Source: Bacillota bacterium
GTDB lineage: Bacteria; Bacillota; Clostridia; Lachnospirales; Lachnospiraceae
NCBI GenBank assembly: GCA_023415595.1
Contig: JAEZJW010000180.1
Coordinates: forward strand, 1 to 16,137
Direction of reading: 5' to 3'
Length of the DNA stretch: 16,137 bases
Under the pieces are notes generated by a model that did not search any database, was not told the DNA's origin, and was given only the letters and a program-made list of their open reading frames with translations. Both the position numbers and the translations under genes were made by a program. Position 1 is the stretch's first letter. Every line of letters starts with the position of its first letter. Of the stretch, positions 5,837 to 13,288 are shown in pieces.

Positions 5837-5959
5837 AGAATATAGCTGATAACCTAATAACTACGGGCTTTACATTAATAACCGTATGGAAATATTTTCT
5901 TCACTACATAGGGTTATACCAACAGCTGCTTACTTTAGGATAGAGAGGACGTTCATATT
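5837..5959 (+). other. feo leader region
   Basis: 123 untranslated bases between the Fur box and feoA. Possible pairing: ATAACC (5849-5854) with GGTTAT (5912-5917), enclosing TACGG (5862-5866) with CCGTA (5882-5886). There is no terminator and I recognise no known riboswitch. The feoA ribosome binding site is GAGAGGA, ten bases before ATG at 5960. Confidence 0.35.
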
Positions 5960-6187
5960 ATGACATTGAAGAATGCAAGAATCGGTGGAAGGTATATGGT
6001 GAATTCCATAGAGCTGGATACTGTTACTGTGAGAAGATTAGGAGCTCTGGGACTGACGAAGGGAACCGGCATTAAGCTGCTGAACCGTAACCACGGTGGC
6101 TCGGTCATTATCATGGTAAGAGGCAGCAGGCTTGCGATAGGCATGAAAATAGCTGAGTCGATTGAGATGGAAGAAAGTACAAACTAA
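5960..6187 (+). CDS. feoA: Ferrous iron transport protein A
   Basis: A 75-residue FeoA protein, a single SH3-like beta-barrel domain of normal length. Typical features are the LKNARIGGRYMV opening, VRRLGALGLTKGTGIKLLNR (about 24-43), where the family has RRLxxLGLxPGxxV, and a final VRGSRLAIGMKIAESIEM strand. FeoA is a small cytosolic partner of FeoB needed for efficient Fe2+ uptake, thought to bind FeoB directly. It is first in the feo operon, behind the Fur-box promoter, and 26 bases before feoB, which implies coupled expression. The start is the ATG after GAGAGGA. Confidence 0.92.
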   Translation: MTLKNARIGGRYMVNSIELDTVTVRRLGALGLTKGTGIKLLNRNHGGSVIIMVRGSRLAIGMKIAESIEMEESTN

Positions 6188-6213
6188 TTCATAGGGAAGG
6201 TATGGTTTATCAT

Positions 6214-8268
6214 ATGAAGAAAGAGATTCAAGTCGGCTTTGTCGGTAATCCTAACTGTGGGAAAACAACCTTATTCAATGCCTATACCGGTGCCAATCTG
6301 AAGGTAGCAAACTGGCCGGGAGTAACTGTTGAGAAGAAAGAAGGAGCCTTTAAATATCATGACATCAAATTTAAGCTGGTAGATCTTCCCGGAATCTACA
6401 GCCTTACCTCTTATACTATGGAAGAGAGACTCACCAGAGAATTCATCCTCCACTCCGATGTTGATGTGATCGTAAATATCGTTGACGCCTCCAGCCTGGA
6501 GCGCAATCTGTATCTGACCTTACAGCTGATCGAGCTGGGAAAACCTGTGATACTTGCCTTGAATATGATGGATATTATTGAAGAGAGGGGAATGGAGATT
6601 GACCTGCACCGTCTTCCTGAGATGCTGGGGATTCCCGTAATACCCGTATCTGCCAGAAAGAAGACCGGACTGGATATTCTGATGCATACGGTCGCACACC
6701 ATAAGGATAAGTATCTGGATCAAAACCTGGAGCACCATCACGGCAGCCTTAAGCAGGCGGGTGGGAAACATAAGCATGAGCATCACAAAGAATATCCCGT
6801 TGTATATAATGCTTTAATAGAGGATAAAATTGATGAGATCAGCGATCTTTTGAAAAAGCAATATGGACATATCGATAATCTCCGCTGGCATGCCATTAAG
6901 ATACTGGAGAAGGATAAGACCATACTGGGACGCTATCCGCTGGAGCTTAAAACTATCCTGGACCGAAGCTATGAAGAGGATATTATTAATCAAAAATATG
7001 ATTTCATAGAAGAAATTGTAGAAGAGGTCGTCGTAAATAAAAGCAGTAAAGCAGCCAAAACGGATAAGGTGGACCATATCCTTACCCATCCTGTATTTGG
7101 TCTTCCGATATTCCTGGGAATTATGGCTTTGGTATTCGTTCTTACCTTCCAGGTGGGTGATTTTATTAAGGGATACTTCGAGGTGGGTCTGGAGAGCTTC
7201 TCAGCTGCAGTACTTCGCCTGTTGGAATTAGCCGGTGCCGGAGCCTTCCTTACCTCCCTGATTATTGACGGTATCGTAGCAGGAGTCGGAGGAATCCTTA
7301 CCTTCCTCCCGAATATCTTCCTGCTGTTCTTAGCCCTGGCATTCCTAGAGGACAGCGGTTACATGTCCAGGGTAGCCTATGTCTTGGATGGTATAATGGG
7401 TAAGCTGGGTCTCTCCGGAAGGGCCTTTATCCCGATGCTCCTGGGCTTTGGCTGTACCGTGCCTGCAATCATGGCTTCCAGATCCCTGGAGAATATGCAG
7501 GACCGCAGAAGAACCATACTCGTAACACCGTTCATGTCCTGTAGTGCCAGATTACCGATCTATGTACTGTTCTCCGAAATGTTCTTCGGAAGATATGCGA
7601 TGTTCGTGGCATACTCCATGTATCTGATCGGTATTGCTGTAGCGATCATTGTGGCTTATGTTATGCATAAGAATACGGAGCAGAAAACCAGCAACACCCT
7701 TCTGATCGAGCTTCCGGAGTACAAGGCACCGAATGCACGGACCATTTTGATTTATGTATGGGAAAAGGTAAAGGAATATCTGACGAAGGCAGGAACAACG
7801 ATATTTGCAGCCTCCGTTGTCATCTGGTTCGTACTAAATTTCGGACCGGGCGGTATGGTAACGGATATGTCGGAAAGCTTTGGTGCTATGCTCGGCAAGG
7901 TACTGTCACCCTTATTAGTACCTGCGGGTCTGGGAATGTGGCAGATCGTCGTAGCCCTGATCTCGGGAGTTGCTGCTAAGGAAATTGTGGTATCGAGCTT
8001 CAGTGTATTATTCGGCGTAGCAAATATTACATCACCGGATGGAATGGCAAGCCTAACAGATATCCTGTCCGGTATCGGCTTCGGTGCTCTGAATGCTTAT
8101 TCCTTAATGGTATTCAGTCTGCTCTATATTCCCTGTGCTGCTACGATCGGTGTTATTCAGAGGGAGATGAGGTCAGCGAAGTGGACCATATTTACGATTT
8201 TGTTCCAGCTTGGAGTAGCAATGTTGGTTTCAACCCTGGTTTACCAGATCGGAAGCCTGTTTGTATAG
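6214..8268 (+). CDS. feoB: Ferrous iron transport protein B (GTP-coupled Fe2+ transporter)
   Basis: A 684-residue FeoB. The N-terminal G domain has G1 GNPNCGKT (11-18), G2 Thr in NWPGVTVEK (33-41), G3 DLPG (57-60), G4 NMMD (117-120) and G5 SARK (146-149). A helical regulatory domain follows, then a membrane part with two gate repeats. These contain FGCTVPAIMASR and MSCSARLPIYV in the first gate, and a C-terminal half with PAGLGMWQIVVALISGVAAKEIVVS and IPCAATIGVIQREM. FeoB sits in the cytoplasmic membrane and imports Fe2+, with GTP hydrolysis required. An unusual His-rich linker at residues 158-191 holds ten histidines. The preferred start is ATG 6214; ATG 6202 in the same frame is only one base after the GGGAAGG site, but a four-residue longer protein cannot be excluded. 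Confidence 0.94.
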   Translation: MKKEIQVGFVGNPNCGKTTLFNAYTGANLKVANWPGVTVEKKEGAFKYHDIKFKLVDLPGIYSLTSYTMEERLTREFILHSDVDVIVNIVDASSLERNLYLTLQLIELGKPVILALNMMDIIEERGMEIDLHRLPEMLGIPVIPVSARKKTGLDILMHTVAHHKDKYLDQNLEHHHGSLKQAGGKHKHEHHKEYPVVYNALIEDKIDEISDLLKKQYGHIDNLRWHAIKILEKDKTILGRYPLELKTILDRSYEEDIINQKYDFIEEIVEEVVVNKSSKAAKTDKVDHILTHPVFGLPIFLGIMALVFVLTFQVGDFIKGYFEVGLESFSAAVLRLLELAGAGAFLTSLIIDGIVAGVGGILTFLPNIFLLFLALAFLEDSGYMSRVAYVLDGIMGKLGLSGRAFIPMLLGFGCTVPAIMASRSLENMQDRRRTILVTPFMSCSARLPIYVLFSEMFFGRYAMFVAYSMYLIGIAVAIIVAYVMHKNTEQKTSNTLLIELPEYKAPNARTILIYVWEKVKEYLTKAGTTIFAASVVIWFVLNFGPGGMVTDMSESFGAMLGKVLSPLLVPAGLGMWQIVVALISGVAAKEIVVSSFSVLFGVANITSPDGMASLTDILSGIGFGALNAYSLMVFSLLYIPCAATIGVIQREMRSAKWTIFTILFQLGVAMLVSTLVYQIGSLFV

Positions 8269-8367
8269 AGTTCGTGCCGGCTGCCTGCAACGTTGTGCTT
8301 AAGATAAACGTTGTTTCATAGGGGAACATAAACTGTGACAAGTCATTGTTTTGATTGGAGGATGCGT

Positions 8368-8508
8368 ATGGTTGAATTTGTAATTGCTGCTGTTATCATC
8401 GGATATACCGGCTTTGTAGTATATAAGAGAGTGAAGGACCTGAAAGCAGGGAAAAGCTGCTGCGGGGGCTGCAGCGGCTGTGCAGCTAAGGAAAAGTGCG
8501 GTAAATAA
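8368..8508 (+). CDS. FeoB-associated Cys-rich membrane protein
   Basis: A 46-residue protein. Residues 3-19 (EFVIAAVIIGYTGFVVY) form one membrane helix. It is followed by a basic stretch, KRVKDLKAGK (20-29), and a cysteine cluster CCGGCSGC with a further Cys44, five cysteines in all. This is the layout of the small Cys-rich proteins found next to feoB in many Firmicutes. Their role is unproven; metal handling at the inner face of FeoB or replacement of FeoC are suggestions only. The start at 8368 has GGAGG (8357-8361) six bases upstream; an in-frame ATG at 8362 touches the Shine-Dalgarno and is rejected. The gene is 99 bases after feoB and ends just before the operon terminator. Confidence 0.87.
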   Translation: MVEFVIAAVIIGYTGFVVYKRVKDLKAGKSCCGGCSGCAAKEKCGK

Positions 8509-8531
8509 TTTGAGATAGTTCTAAGAAGTTT

Positions 8532-8568
8532 AGGTTTTGCAGAGGTGTCACCTCTGTAAAACCTTTTT
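8532..8568 (+). terminator. Rho-independent terminator of the feo operon
   Basis: A 15-bp stem, AGGTTTTGCAGAGGT (8532-8546) with ACCTCTGTAAAACCT (8550-8564, one G-U), 3-base loop, then TTTTT (8564-8568). A-T pairs on both sides make it potentially bidirectional. It is one of the strongest hairpins in the window. Confidence 0.9.
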
Positions 8569-8793
8569 GCTATTCATGATTCTCATAATATGTCTGCGAA
8601 GCTGACATTTTGAATTGGGATTTTCTCAAATGTAGATAATTTGATAAATCTTAAAAATAAAAAAAGGAAATAGGAAGACCTTGTAGAATATTAGTAGTAT
8701 AGGTGCTAATCTGCCATATGTATATTTCGCAGATAGAATAGTAATATTAACCTCGATAATATTCTGACCAATTGATCTTTCTTTAGAGAGTGT
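8569..8793 (+). other. AT-rich region upstream of dgt with weak promoter and inverted repeat
   Basis: No ORF or known RNA seen. A weak promoter candidate is TTGAAT (8610-8615), 17 bases, TAGATA (8633-8638). Farther on lies a nested pairing: AATATTA (8687-8693) with TAATATT (8742-8748), enclosing ATCTGC (8709-8714) with GCAGAT (8729-8734). If the promoter is real, dgt has a leader of more than 200 bases. Confidence 0.3.
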
Positions 8794-8839
8794 GAAGAAC
8801 AGCGGAGTTTCGCATCAGGAGGCTCACTCCTTGTTCTTC
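8794..8839 (+). other. Long stem-loop in the dgt leader
   Basis: GAAGAACA (8794-8801) pairs with TGTTCTTC (8832-8839) and, after a small internal loop, GGAGT (8804-8808) with ACTCC (8826-8830), 13 bp in all. The loop contains AGGAG (8817-8821), which can pair instead with CTCCT (8827-8831). This gives two alternative folds. There is no T-run, so termination is not suggested. Confidence 0.5.
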
Positions 8840-8849
8840 CGGGTTTTGA

Positions 8850-8883
8850 ACCGCCTACGGCGGTAGAGGGGAGGTTACAGATG
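8850..8883 (+). promoter_or_regulatory. Hairpin and ribosome binding site of dgt
   Basis: Hairpin ACCGCC-TAC-GGCGGT (8850-8864) lies four bases before GGGGAGG (8868-8874), which precedes ATG 8881 by six bases. It is the third hairpin-before-RBS arrangement in the window. Confidence 0.5.
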
Positions 8884-9903
8884 GAACAGAGTTTGAATAT
8901 CAGACAGAAGCTGGAGCAAAGAGAACATGAAATCCTAAGTCCCTATGCGGCGTTCTCTGATTGCTCCAAAGGAAGGGATACACATGAGGATCCCTGTGAC
9001 ATCCGTCCGGTTTATCAGCGGGACAGGGATAGGATCATCCATTCCAAGGCATTCCGCAGACTGAAGGATAAGACTCAGGTATTCCTGGCCCCGGAGGGTG
9101 ATCACTACCGGACCAGGCTGACCCATACCCTGGAGGTATCCCAGATTGCAAGAACAATCGCAAAAGCATTAAGGCTGAATGAGGATCTGACAGAGGCAAT
9201 TGCCTTAGGCCATGATCTCGGACATACCCCCTTCGGGCATGCGGGGGAAAGGGCACTTGATCGGATCTGCCCCGGTGGCTTTGAACACCATCTGCAGAGT
9301 ATCCGTGTCGTAGAATGCCTGGAGAAGCGCGGTAAAGGTCTTAACCTAACCTGGGAAGTCAGGGATGGGATCAGGAATCATCAGACTGCGGGAAAGCCCT
9401 CCACCTTGGAAGGGAAGATTGTAAGGCTATGCGATAAGATAGCCTATATAAACCATGATATTGATGATGCCATACGTGGACAGATCATCTCCGAGGGGGA
9501 TATCCCGAGGGAATACACCGATGCACTGGGGCACAGCCTCGATGAACGGTTGAATACGATGATTCATGACATCGTAAGTAACAGTGAGAACCAGAATGAT
9601 ATTATCATGTCACCGGAGATTGAGAAGGGTATGAAGAAGCTCCGGGAATTCATGTTTGCGAGCGTCTACCTGAATAAAAGGGCGAAGAGCCAGGAGGAAC
9701 AGGCAGAACGCCTCTTGGAACAGCTGTTCAGATACTACATGGATCACCTGGAACTCCTTCCGGAGGAATTCTATATCCGGATGGAACAGCCTGCGGATCC
9801 TCCTCATCAGGTAGTCTGTGATTATATCGCAGGCATGACGGACCGGTATGCGGTGACCAAGTTCAAGGAACTGATGATCCCATCTGCCTGGAGTGTCTAC
9901 TAA
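8881..9903 (+). CDS. dgt: Deoxyguanosinetriphosphate triphosphohydrolase-like HD-domain protein
   Basis: A 340-residue dGTPase-family protein. Signature: RDRDRIIHSKAFRRLKDKTQVFLAPEGDHYRTRLTHTLEV, then the HD-domain metal residues His82, His111-Asp112 (ALGHDLGHTPFGHAGE) and Asp185 (RLCDKIAYINHDIDDA). Members hydrolyse dNTPs, classically dGTP, to the deoxynucleoside and inorganic triphosphate, and so shape the DNA precursor pool. At 340 residues it belongs to the shorter dgt-like class rather than the roughly 500-residue E. coli type. Substrate preference cannot be read from sequence. It precedes dnaG and rpoD on the same strand, a common clostridial arrangement tying nucleotide pools to replication priming. 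Confidence 0.9.
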   Translation: MEQSLNIRQKLEQREHEILSPYAAFSDCSKGRDTHEDPCDIRPVYQRDRDRIIHSKAFRRLKDKTQVFLAPEGDHYRTRLTHTLEVSQIARTIAKALRLNEDLTEAIALGHDLGHTPFGHAGERALDRICPGGFEHHLQSIRVVECLEKRGKGLNLTWEVRDGIRNHQTAGKPSTLEGKIVRLCDKIAYINHDIDDAIRGQIISEGDIPREYTDALGHSLDERLNTMIHDIVSNSENQNDIIMSPEIEKGMKKLREFMFASVYLNKRAKSQEEQAERLLEQLFRYYMDHLELLPEEFYIRMEQPADPPHQVVCDYIAGMTDRYAVTKFKELMIPSAWSVY

Positions 9904-10050
9904 GGATCAACAGTACACTGCAATACAATGTTACTGTATCGGACTCCAGCCAGTAATGAATAGATGACTTCGACAAATGAAGGTTCGAAATCTTACACAA
10001 TCTTTGACTTGGATATGAATAGAATATTGAACCGATGGGAGGTGTACCGA

Positions 10051-11841
10051 TTGTTTTACCCCGATGAGCTAGTTGAGGAGGTCAGGAGCAGAAGTGATAT
10101 TGTCAATATTATCGGCTCCTACATAAGATTGCAGAAAAAGGGAAGCAACCATATGGGACTTTGCCCGTTCCATAATGAGAAGACACCTTCCTTCTCCGTG
10201 AGTGCATCCAAACAGATGTATCACTGCTTTGGTTGCGGTGTCGGTGGAAATGTATTCACCTTCATCATGGAATATGAGAATTATACCTTCGTGGAGGCCC
10301 TGAAATTCCTGGCGGAACGGGCGGGAATTAACCTTCCTGAGCAGGAATATTCAGAGGAAGCAAGAAAACAGGCTGATTTAAAGAGCAGGCTGTTGGAGGT
10401 AAATAAGGAAGCAGCGAAATATTTCTATTACCAGTTAAAATCCTCCCGCGGACAAGCAGCTCACGAATATCTTGTGAACCGCGGGTTGACTGAAGAAACA
10501 ATAAAACAGTTTGGGTTGGGCTATGCCAATAATATCAGCGATGATTTGTATCGATATCTGAAAGGGCTTGGCTACGAGGATGATTTTTTAAGGCAATCCG
10601 GGCTCGTATCCTATATGGAGAAGAGGGGTGGCTTCGATAAATTCTGGGACCGAGTAATGTTTCCTATTATGGATGCCAATCACCGGGTCATCGGTTTTGG
10701 TGGACGAATTATGGGTAAGGCAGGACCCGAAGTACCCAAATACCTAAACTCACCCGAAACCAGAATTTTTGATAAGAGCAGGAATCTGTACGGCCTTAAT
10801 TTTGCCAGAACCTCCAGAGCATCCTCCTTCCTGATCTGCGAAGGCTATATGGATGTGATCGCTTTGCATCAGGCAGGGTTTACCAATGCAGTTGCATCTC
10901 TGGGAACAGCATTTACGGTGTTCCATGCCAATCTGCTGAAGCGGTACACGAATGAGGTACTTCTGACCTTTGACAGTGATGAGGCAGGAATCCAGGCAGC
11001 CCTCAGGGCGATTCCCATCTTGAAGGAGGCCGGACTGACGATCAAGATCATCAACATGAAACCCTATAAGGATCCGGATGAGTTTATCAAAGCCCTCGGG
11101 GCCGAGGAATATAAGATTCGAATTAGTGAAGCGAAGAGCAGCTTCTTCTTCGAGGTAGAGATCTTACAGAGGGGTTATGATCTGAACGATCCGGAGCAGA
11201 AGACAAAATTCTTCCATGAGACCGCGAAGAAGCTTCTGGGATTTACAGAGGAGCTGGAGCGGAATTTCTATATAGACGCAGTGGCGAAAACCTATCAGAT
11301 TGATGTGGAGCTCCTGCGGAAATTGGTTAACCGGTTCGGTTCCCAGATTGTCGTTGGTGCAGGGGAGGCGAAGGAGTCCCGCAGTGATACGGGCAGATTC
11401 CGTAAGGGATCGGAGGACGGCATCTCCAAGTCCCAGAAGCTGATGCTCACTTGGTTGATTGAGGACCTTTCCCTATTTGATAAGGTTAAGGGAATTGTGG
11501 GGCCGGAGGATTTTACCGAAGGGATTTATACTGAGGTAGCCCGGCTGGTATTTAATGAATATGAAACAGTGCAGGAAGTAAAACCGGCTAAGATCATCAA
11601 CTGCTTTACCAGTAAGGAGGAGCAATCGGAAGTAGCTGCATTATTCTCCGCCGGGATTCAAGGGGAGATGGATGAAGCCGGAATGCAGAAGGCACTGTAT
11701 GATACAGTCTTTCGGCTGAAGGAAAACAGCCTGGACAAGCAGAGCATGAAAGCGATTGAAGACAATGATACCGCCCTGCTGCAGAAAATCATTATGCAGA
11801 AGGCGGAGCTAAAGAGGAACCTGTCAAAACTACTGTCATAG
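10051..11841 (+). CDS. dnaG: DNA primase
   Basis: A 596-residue DnaG. From the TTG at 10051 the protein begins FYPDELVEEVRSRSDIV, the usual DnaG N-terminus. The zinc-binding domain has Cys38-P-F-His41 and Cys59-F-G-Cys62. The TOPRIM core carries the catalytic Glu264 in ICEGYMDVIAL and Asp308/Asp310 in TFDSDEAG. The C-terminal part would contact DnaB helicase. DnaG makes the RNA primers for lagging-strand replication. The longer frame from 9964 adds 29 residues unlike any DnaG and has no ribosome binding site, while GGGAGGTG (10037-10044) sits six bases before the TTG. A rare TTG start may keep expression low. It lies between dgt and rpoD; I see no rpsU. Confidence 0.94.
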   Translation: MFYPDELVEEVRSRSDIVNIIGSYIRLQKKGSNHMGLCPFHNEKTPSFSVSASKQMYHCFGCGVGGNVFTFIMEYENYTFVEALKFLAERAGINLPEQEYSEEARKQADLKSRLLEVNKEAAKYFYYQLKSSRGQAAHEYLVNRGLTEETIKQFGLGYANNISDDLYRYLKGLGYEDDFLRQSGLVSYMEKRGGFDKFWDRVMFPIMDANHRVIGFGGRIMGKAGPEVPKYLNSPETRIFDKSRNLYGLNFARTSRASSFLICEGYMDVIALHQAGFTNAVASLGTAFTVFHANLLKRYTNEVLLTFDSDEAGIQAALRAIPILKEAGLTIKIINMKPYKDPDEFIKALGAEEYKIRISEAKSSFFFEVEILQRGYDLNDPEQKTKFFHETAKKLLGFTEELERNFYIDAVAKTYQIDVELLRKLVNRFGSQIVVGAGEAKESRSDTGRFRKGSEDGISKSQKLMLTWLIEDLSLFDKVKGIVGPEDFTEGIYTEVARLVFNEYETVQEVKPAKIINCFTSKEEQSEVAALFSAGIQGEMDEAGMQKALYDTVFRLKENSLDKQSMKAIEDNDTALLQKIIMQKAELKRNLSKLLS

Positions 11842-11870
11842 ATGGGGCAGGACTGCCCGTATAGCAGGAT

Positions 11871-11900
11871 TTGCATATTTCATCAAATGATGGTTAGAAT
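11871..11900 (+). promoter_or_regulatory. Putative internal promoter of rpoD
   Basis: TTGCAT (11871-11876), 18-base spacer, TAGAAT (11895-11900), 31 bases before the rpoD start. It may let rpoD be expressed apart from dnaG, as is common in this cluster. A short hairpin GGGCA-GGAC-TGCCC (11845-11858) follows the dnaG stop but has no T-run. Confidence 0.4.
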
Positions 11901-11931
11901 ATAAAAAGAGTTTAAGAAGGAAGGATTATCT

Positions 11932-13026
11932 ATGGACGAGAATATTGCAAAATTTACGGAGAGGCTGAAGGAACTTTTAGTCTTTGCCGAAAAGAAGAAA
12001 AATGTCTTGGAATTTCAGGAGGTCAATGATTTTTTCGCTGATATGGAGTTGGATCCGCAGCGGATCGAGAAGATCTATGACTACTTGGACAAGCATAATG
12101 TAGATGTGTTAAGGATCTCCGAGGAGGATGAGGAAGATATCATCCTGGACGAGGATGAAGATCTGGAGCCCATAGATTTAACGATTCCTGAAGGTATTAA
12201 TATCGAGGATCCTGTCCGTATGTATCTGAAGGAGATTGGTAAGGTACCCCTCTTAAATGCGGATGAGGAGATTGAACTGGCCAGGAAAATGGAGGACGGA
12301 GATGACTATGCGAAGAAGAGACTGGCAGAAGCAAACCTCCGTCTGGTAGTCAGCATTGCAAAGCGTTATGTCGGCAGAGGCATGCTGTTCCTTGATCTGA
12401 TCCAGGAAGGAAACCTTGGTCTGATTAAGGCCGTGGAGAAGTTCGATTACCGTAAGGGCTATAAATTCAGTACTTATGCTACCTGGTGGATCAGGCAGGC
12501 AATAACGAGAGCCATCGCCGACCAGGCAAGGACGATCCGTATTCCTGTTCATATGGTGGAGACTATCAATAAGCTGACCCGTGTCCAGAGGCAGCTCTTA
12601 CAGGAGCTTGGCAGGGAGCCTTCTCCGGAGGAGATCTCAGAGGTAATGAATATGCCGGTGGACCGTGTCCGCGAGATCCAGAAGATCTCCCAGGAACCGG
12701 TATCCTTAGAGACACCGATCGGTGAAGAAGAGGACAGCCATCTGGGTGATTTCATCCAGGACGACAATGTCCCTGTTCCGGCGGATGCAGCTGCGTTCAC
12801 CTTACTGAAGGAGCAGCTGGTGGAGGTACTTGGAACCCTGACAGAGAGAGAACAGAAGGTGCTCAGGCTGCGTTTCGGATTGGATGACGGCCGTGCCCGT
12901 ACCCTGGAGGAAGTGGGTAAGGAATTTAATGTAACAAGAGAACGAATCCGTCAGATTGAAGCCAAAGCCCTCCGTAAGCTCAGACACCCGAGCCGCAGCA
13001 GGAAGCTGAAGGATTACCTTGAATAG
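11932..13026 (+). CDS. rpoD: RNA polymerase primary sigma factor RpoD (SigA)
   Basis: A 364-residue sigma-70 group 1 factor. Residues 1-80 are a short acidic region 1.1. Region 1.2 starts at DPVRMYLKEIGK (93-104). Region 2 covers about 130-205, with the -10 recognition and melting motif FSTYATWWIRQAITRAI (179-195). Region 3 begins at IRIPVHMVETINKL. Region 4 ends with the -35 reading helix-turn-helix TLEEVGKEFNVTRERIRQIEAKALRKLRHP (324-353). There is no large non-conserved insert between regions 1 and 2, as in Gram-positive SigA. It directs core RNA polymerase to housekeeping promoters such as the feo promoter here. Ribosome binding site AGGAAGG (11918-11924), seven bases before ATG. Confidence 0.97.
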   Translation: MDENIAKFTERLKELLVFAEKKKNVLEFQEVNDFFADMELDPQRIEKIYDYLDKHNVDVLRISEEDEEDIILDEDEDLEPIDLTIPEGINIEDPVRMYLKEIGKVPLLNADEEIELARKMEDGDDYAKKRLAEANLRLVVSIAKRYVGRGMLFLDLIQEGNLGLIKAVEKFDYRKGYKFSTYATWWIRQAITRAIADQARTIRIPVHMVETINKLTRVQRQLLQELGREPSPEEISEVMNMPVDRVREIQKISQEPVSLETPIGEEEDSHLGDFIQDDNVPVPADAAAFTLLKEQLVEVLGTLTEREQKVLRLRFGLDDGRARTLEEVGKEFNVTRERIRQIEAKALRKLRHPSRSRKLKDYLE

Positions 13027-13087
13027 AATGATATTAAGTTAAAAGCAATTGATGAATCAGAAGGCTGTTTCATTAAGGCTTATAGAA

Positions 13088-13168
13088 ACAAGAGGCACCG
13101 GTTATGCTCCAACATCCCGATCTGTTCAGCAGACAGAGTATGATTGGAGGAAAAAGGATGCCTCTTGT
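13088..13168 (+). repeat. Three-tier nested hairpin between rpoD and trmK
   Basis: ACAAGAGGCA (13088-13097) pairs perfectly with TGCCTCTTGT (13159-13168). Inside, CTCCAA (13107-13112) pairs with TTGGAG (13144-13149), and innermost TCTGT (13121-13125) with ACAGA (13133-13137). Just upstream, TGTTTC (13066-13071) can pair with GAAACA (13085-13090), which overlaps the outer arm and would compete with it. There is no T-run, so not a typical terminator. There is no T-box consensus. It could be a structured leader or 3' element, a small RNA, or a mobile-element remnant. The remaining bases of the 13027-13288 gap hold a promoter and nothing else I can name. Confidence 0.6.
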
Positions 13169-13189
13169 ATTACGTTATCGATTTTACGG

Positions 13190-13219
13190 TTGGCAAATAA
13201 TACATAATTATGGTAACAT
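13190..13219 (+). promoter_or_regulatory. Putative promoter of trmK
   Basis: TTGGCA (13190-13195), 18-base spacer, TAACAT (13214-13219), about 70 bases before the trmK start. The -10 is imperfect, and CATAAT three bases on is an alternative at poor spacing. Confidence 0.35.
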
Positions 13220-13288
13220 AATGAATAGTGAAAAGACATCATTTAGTCCGGTTTAAGAACCAGAGCTACTTATTATTGGAGAGAGAAC

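Noticed and set aside
9964..10050. Longer N-terminus for DnaG from ATG 9964
   Set aside because: The added 29 residues do not resemble DnaG and have no ribosome binding site; TTG 10051 starts the canonical FYPDELVEE and has GGGAGGTG at proper spacing.
9904..10050. Promoter upstream of dnaG
   Set aside because: TTGACT at 10004-10009 has no acceptable -10 at 16-18 bases; an ACAGTA/TACTGT pairing near 9911-9938 is too weak to name.
11845..11858. Terminator between dnaG and rpoD
   Set aside because: GGGCA-GGAC-TGCCC is a short hairpin without a T-run; read-through into rpoD is expected.
13066..13168. T-box or known riboswitch before trmK
   Set aside because: No T-box AGGGTGGNACCGCG-like block, no terminator with a U-run, and no other known aptamer signature recognised.
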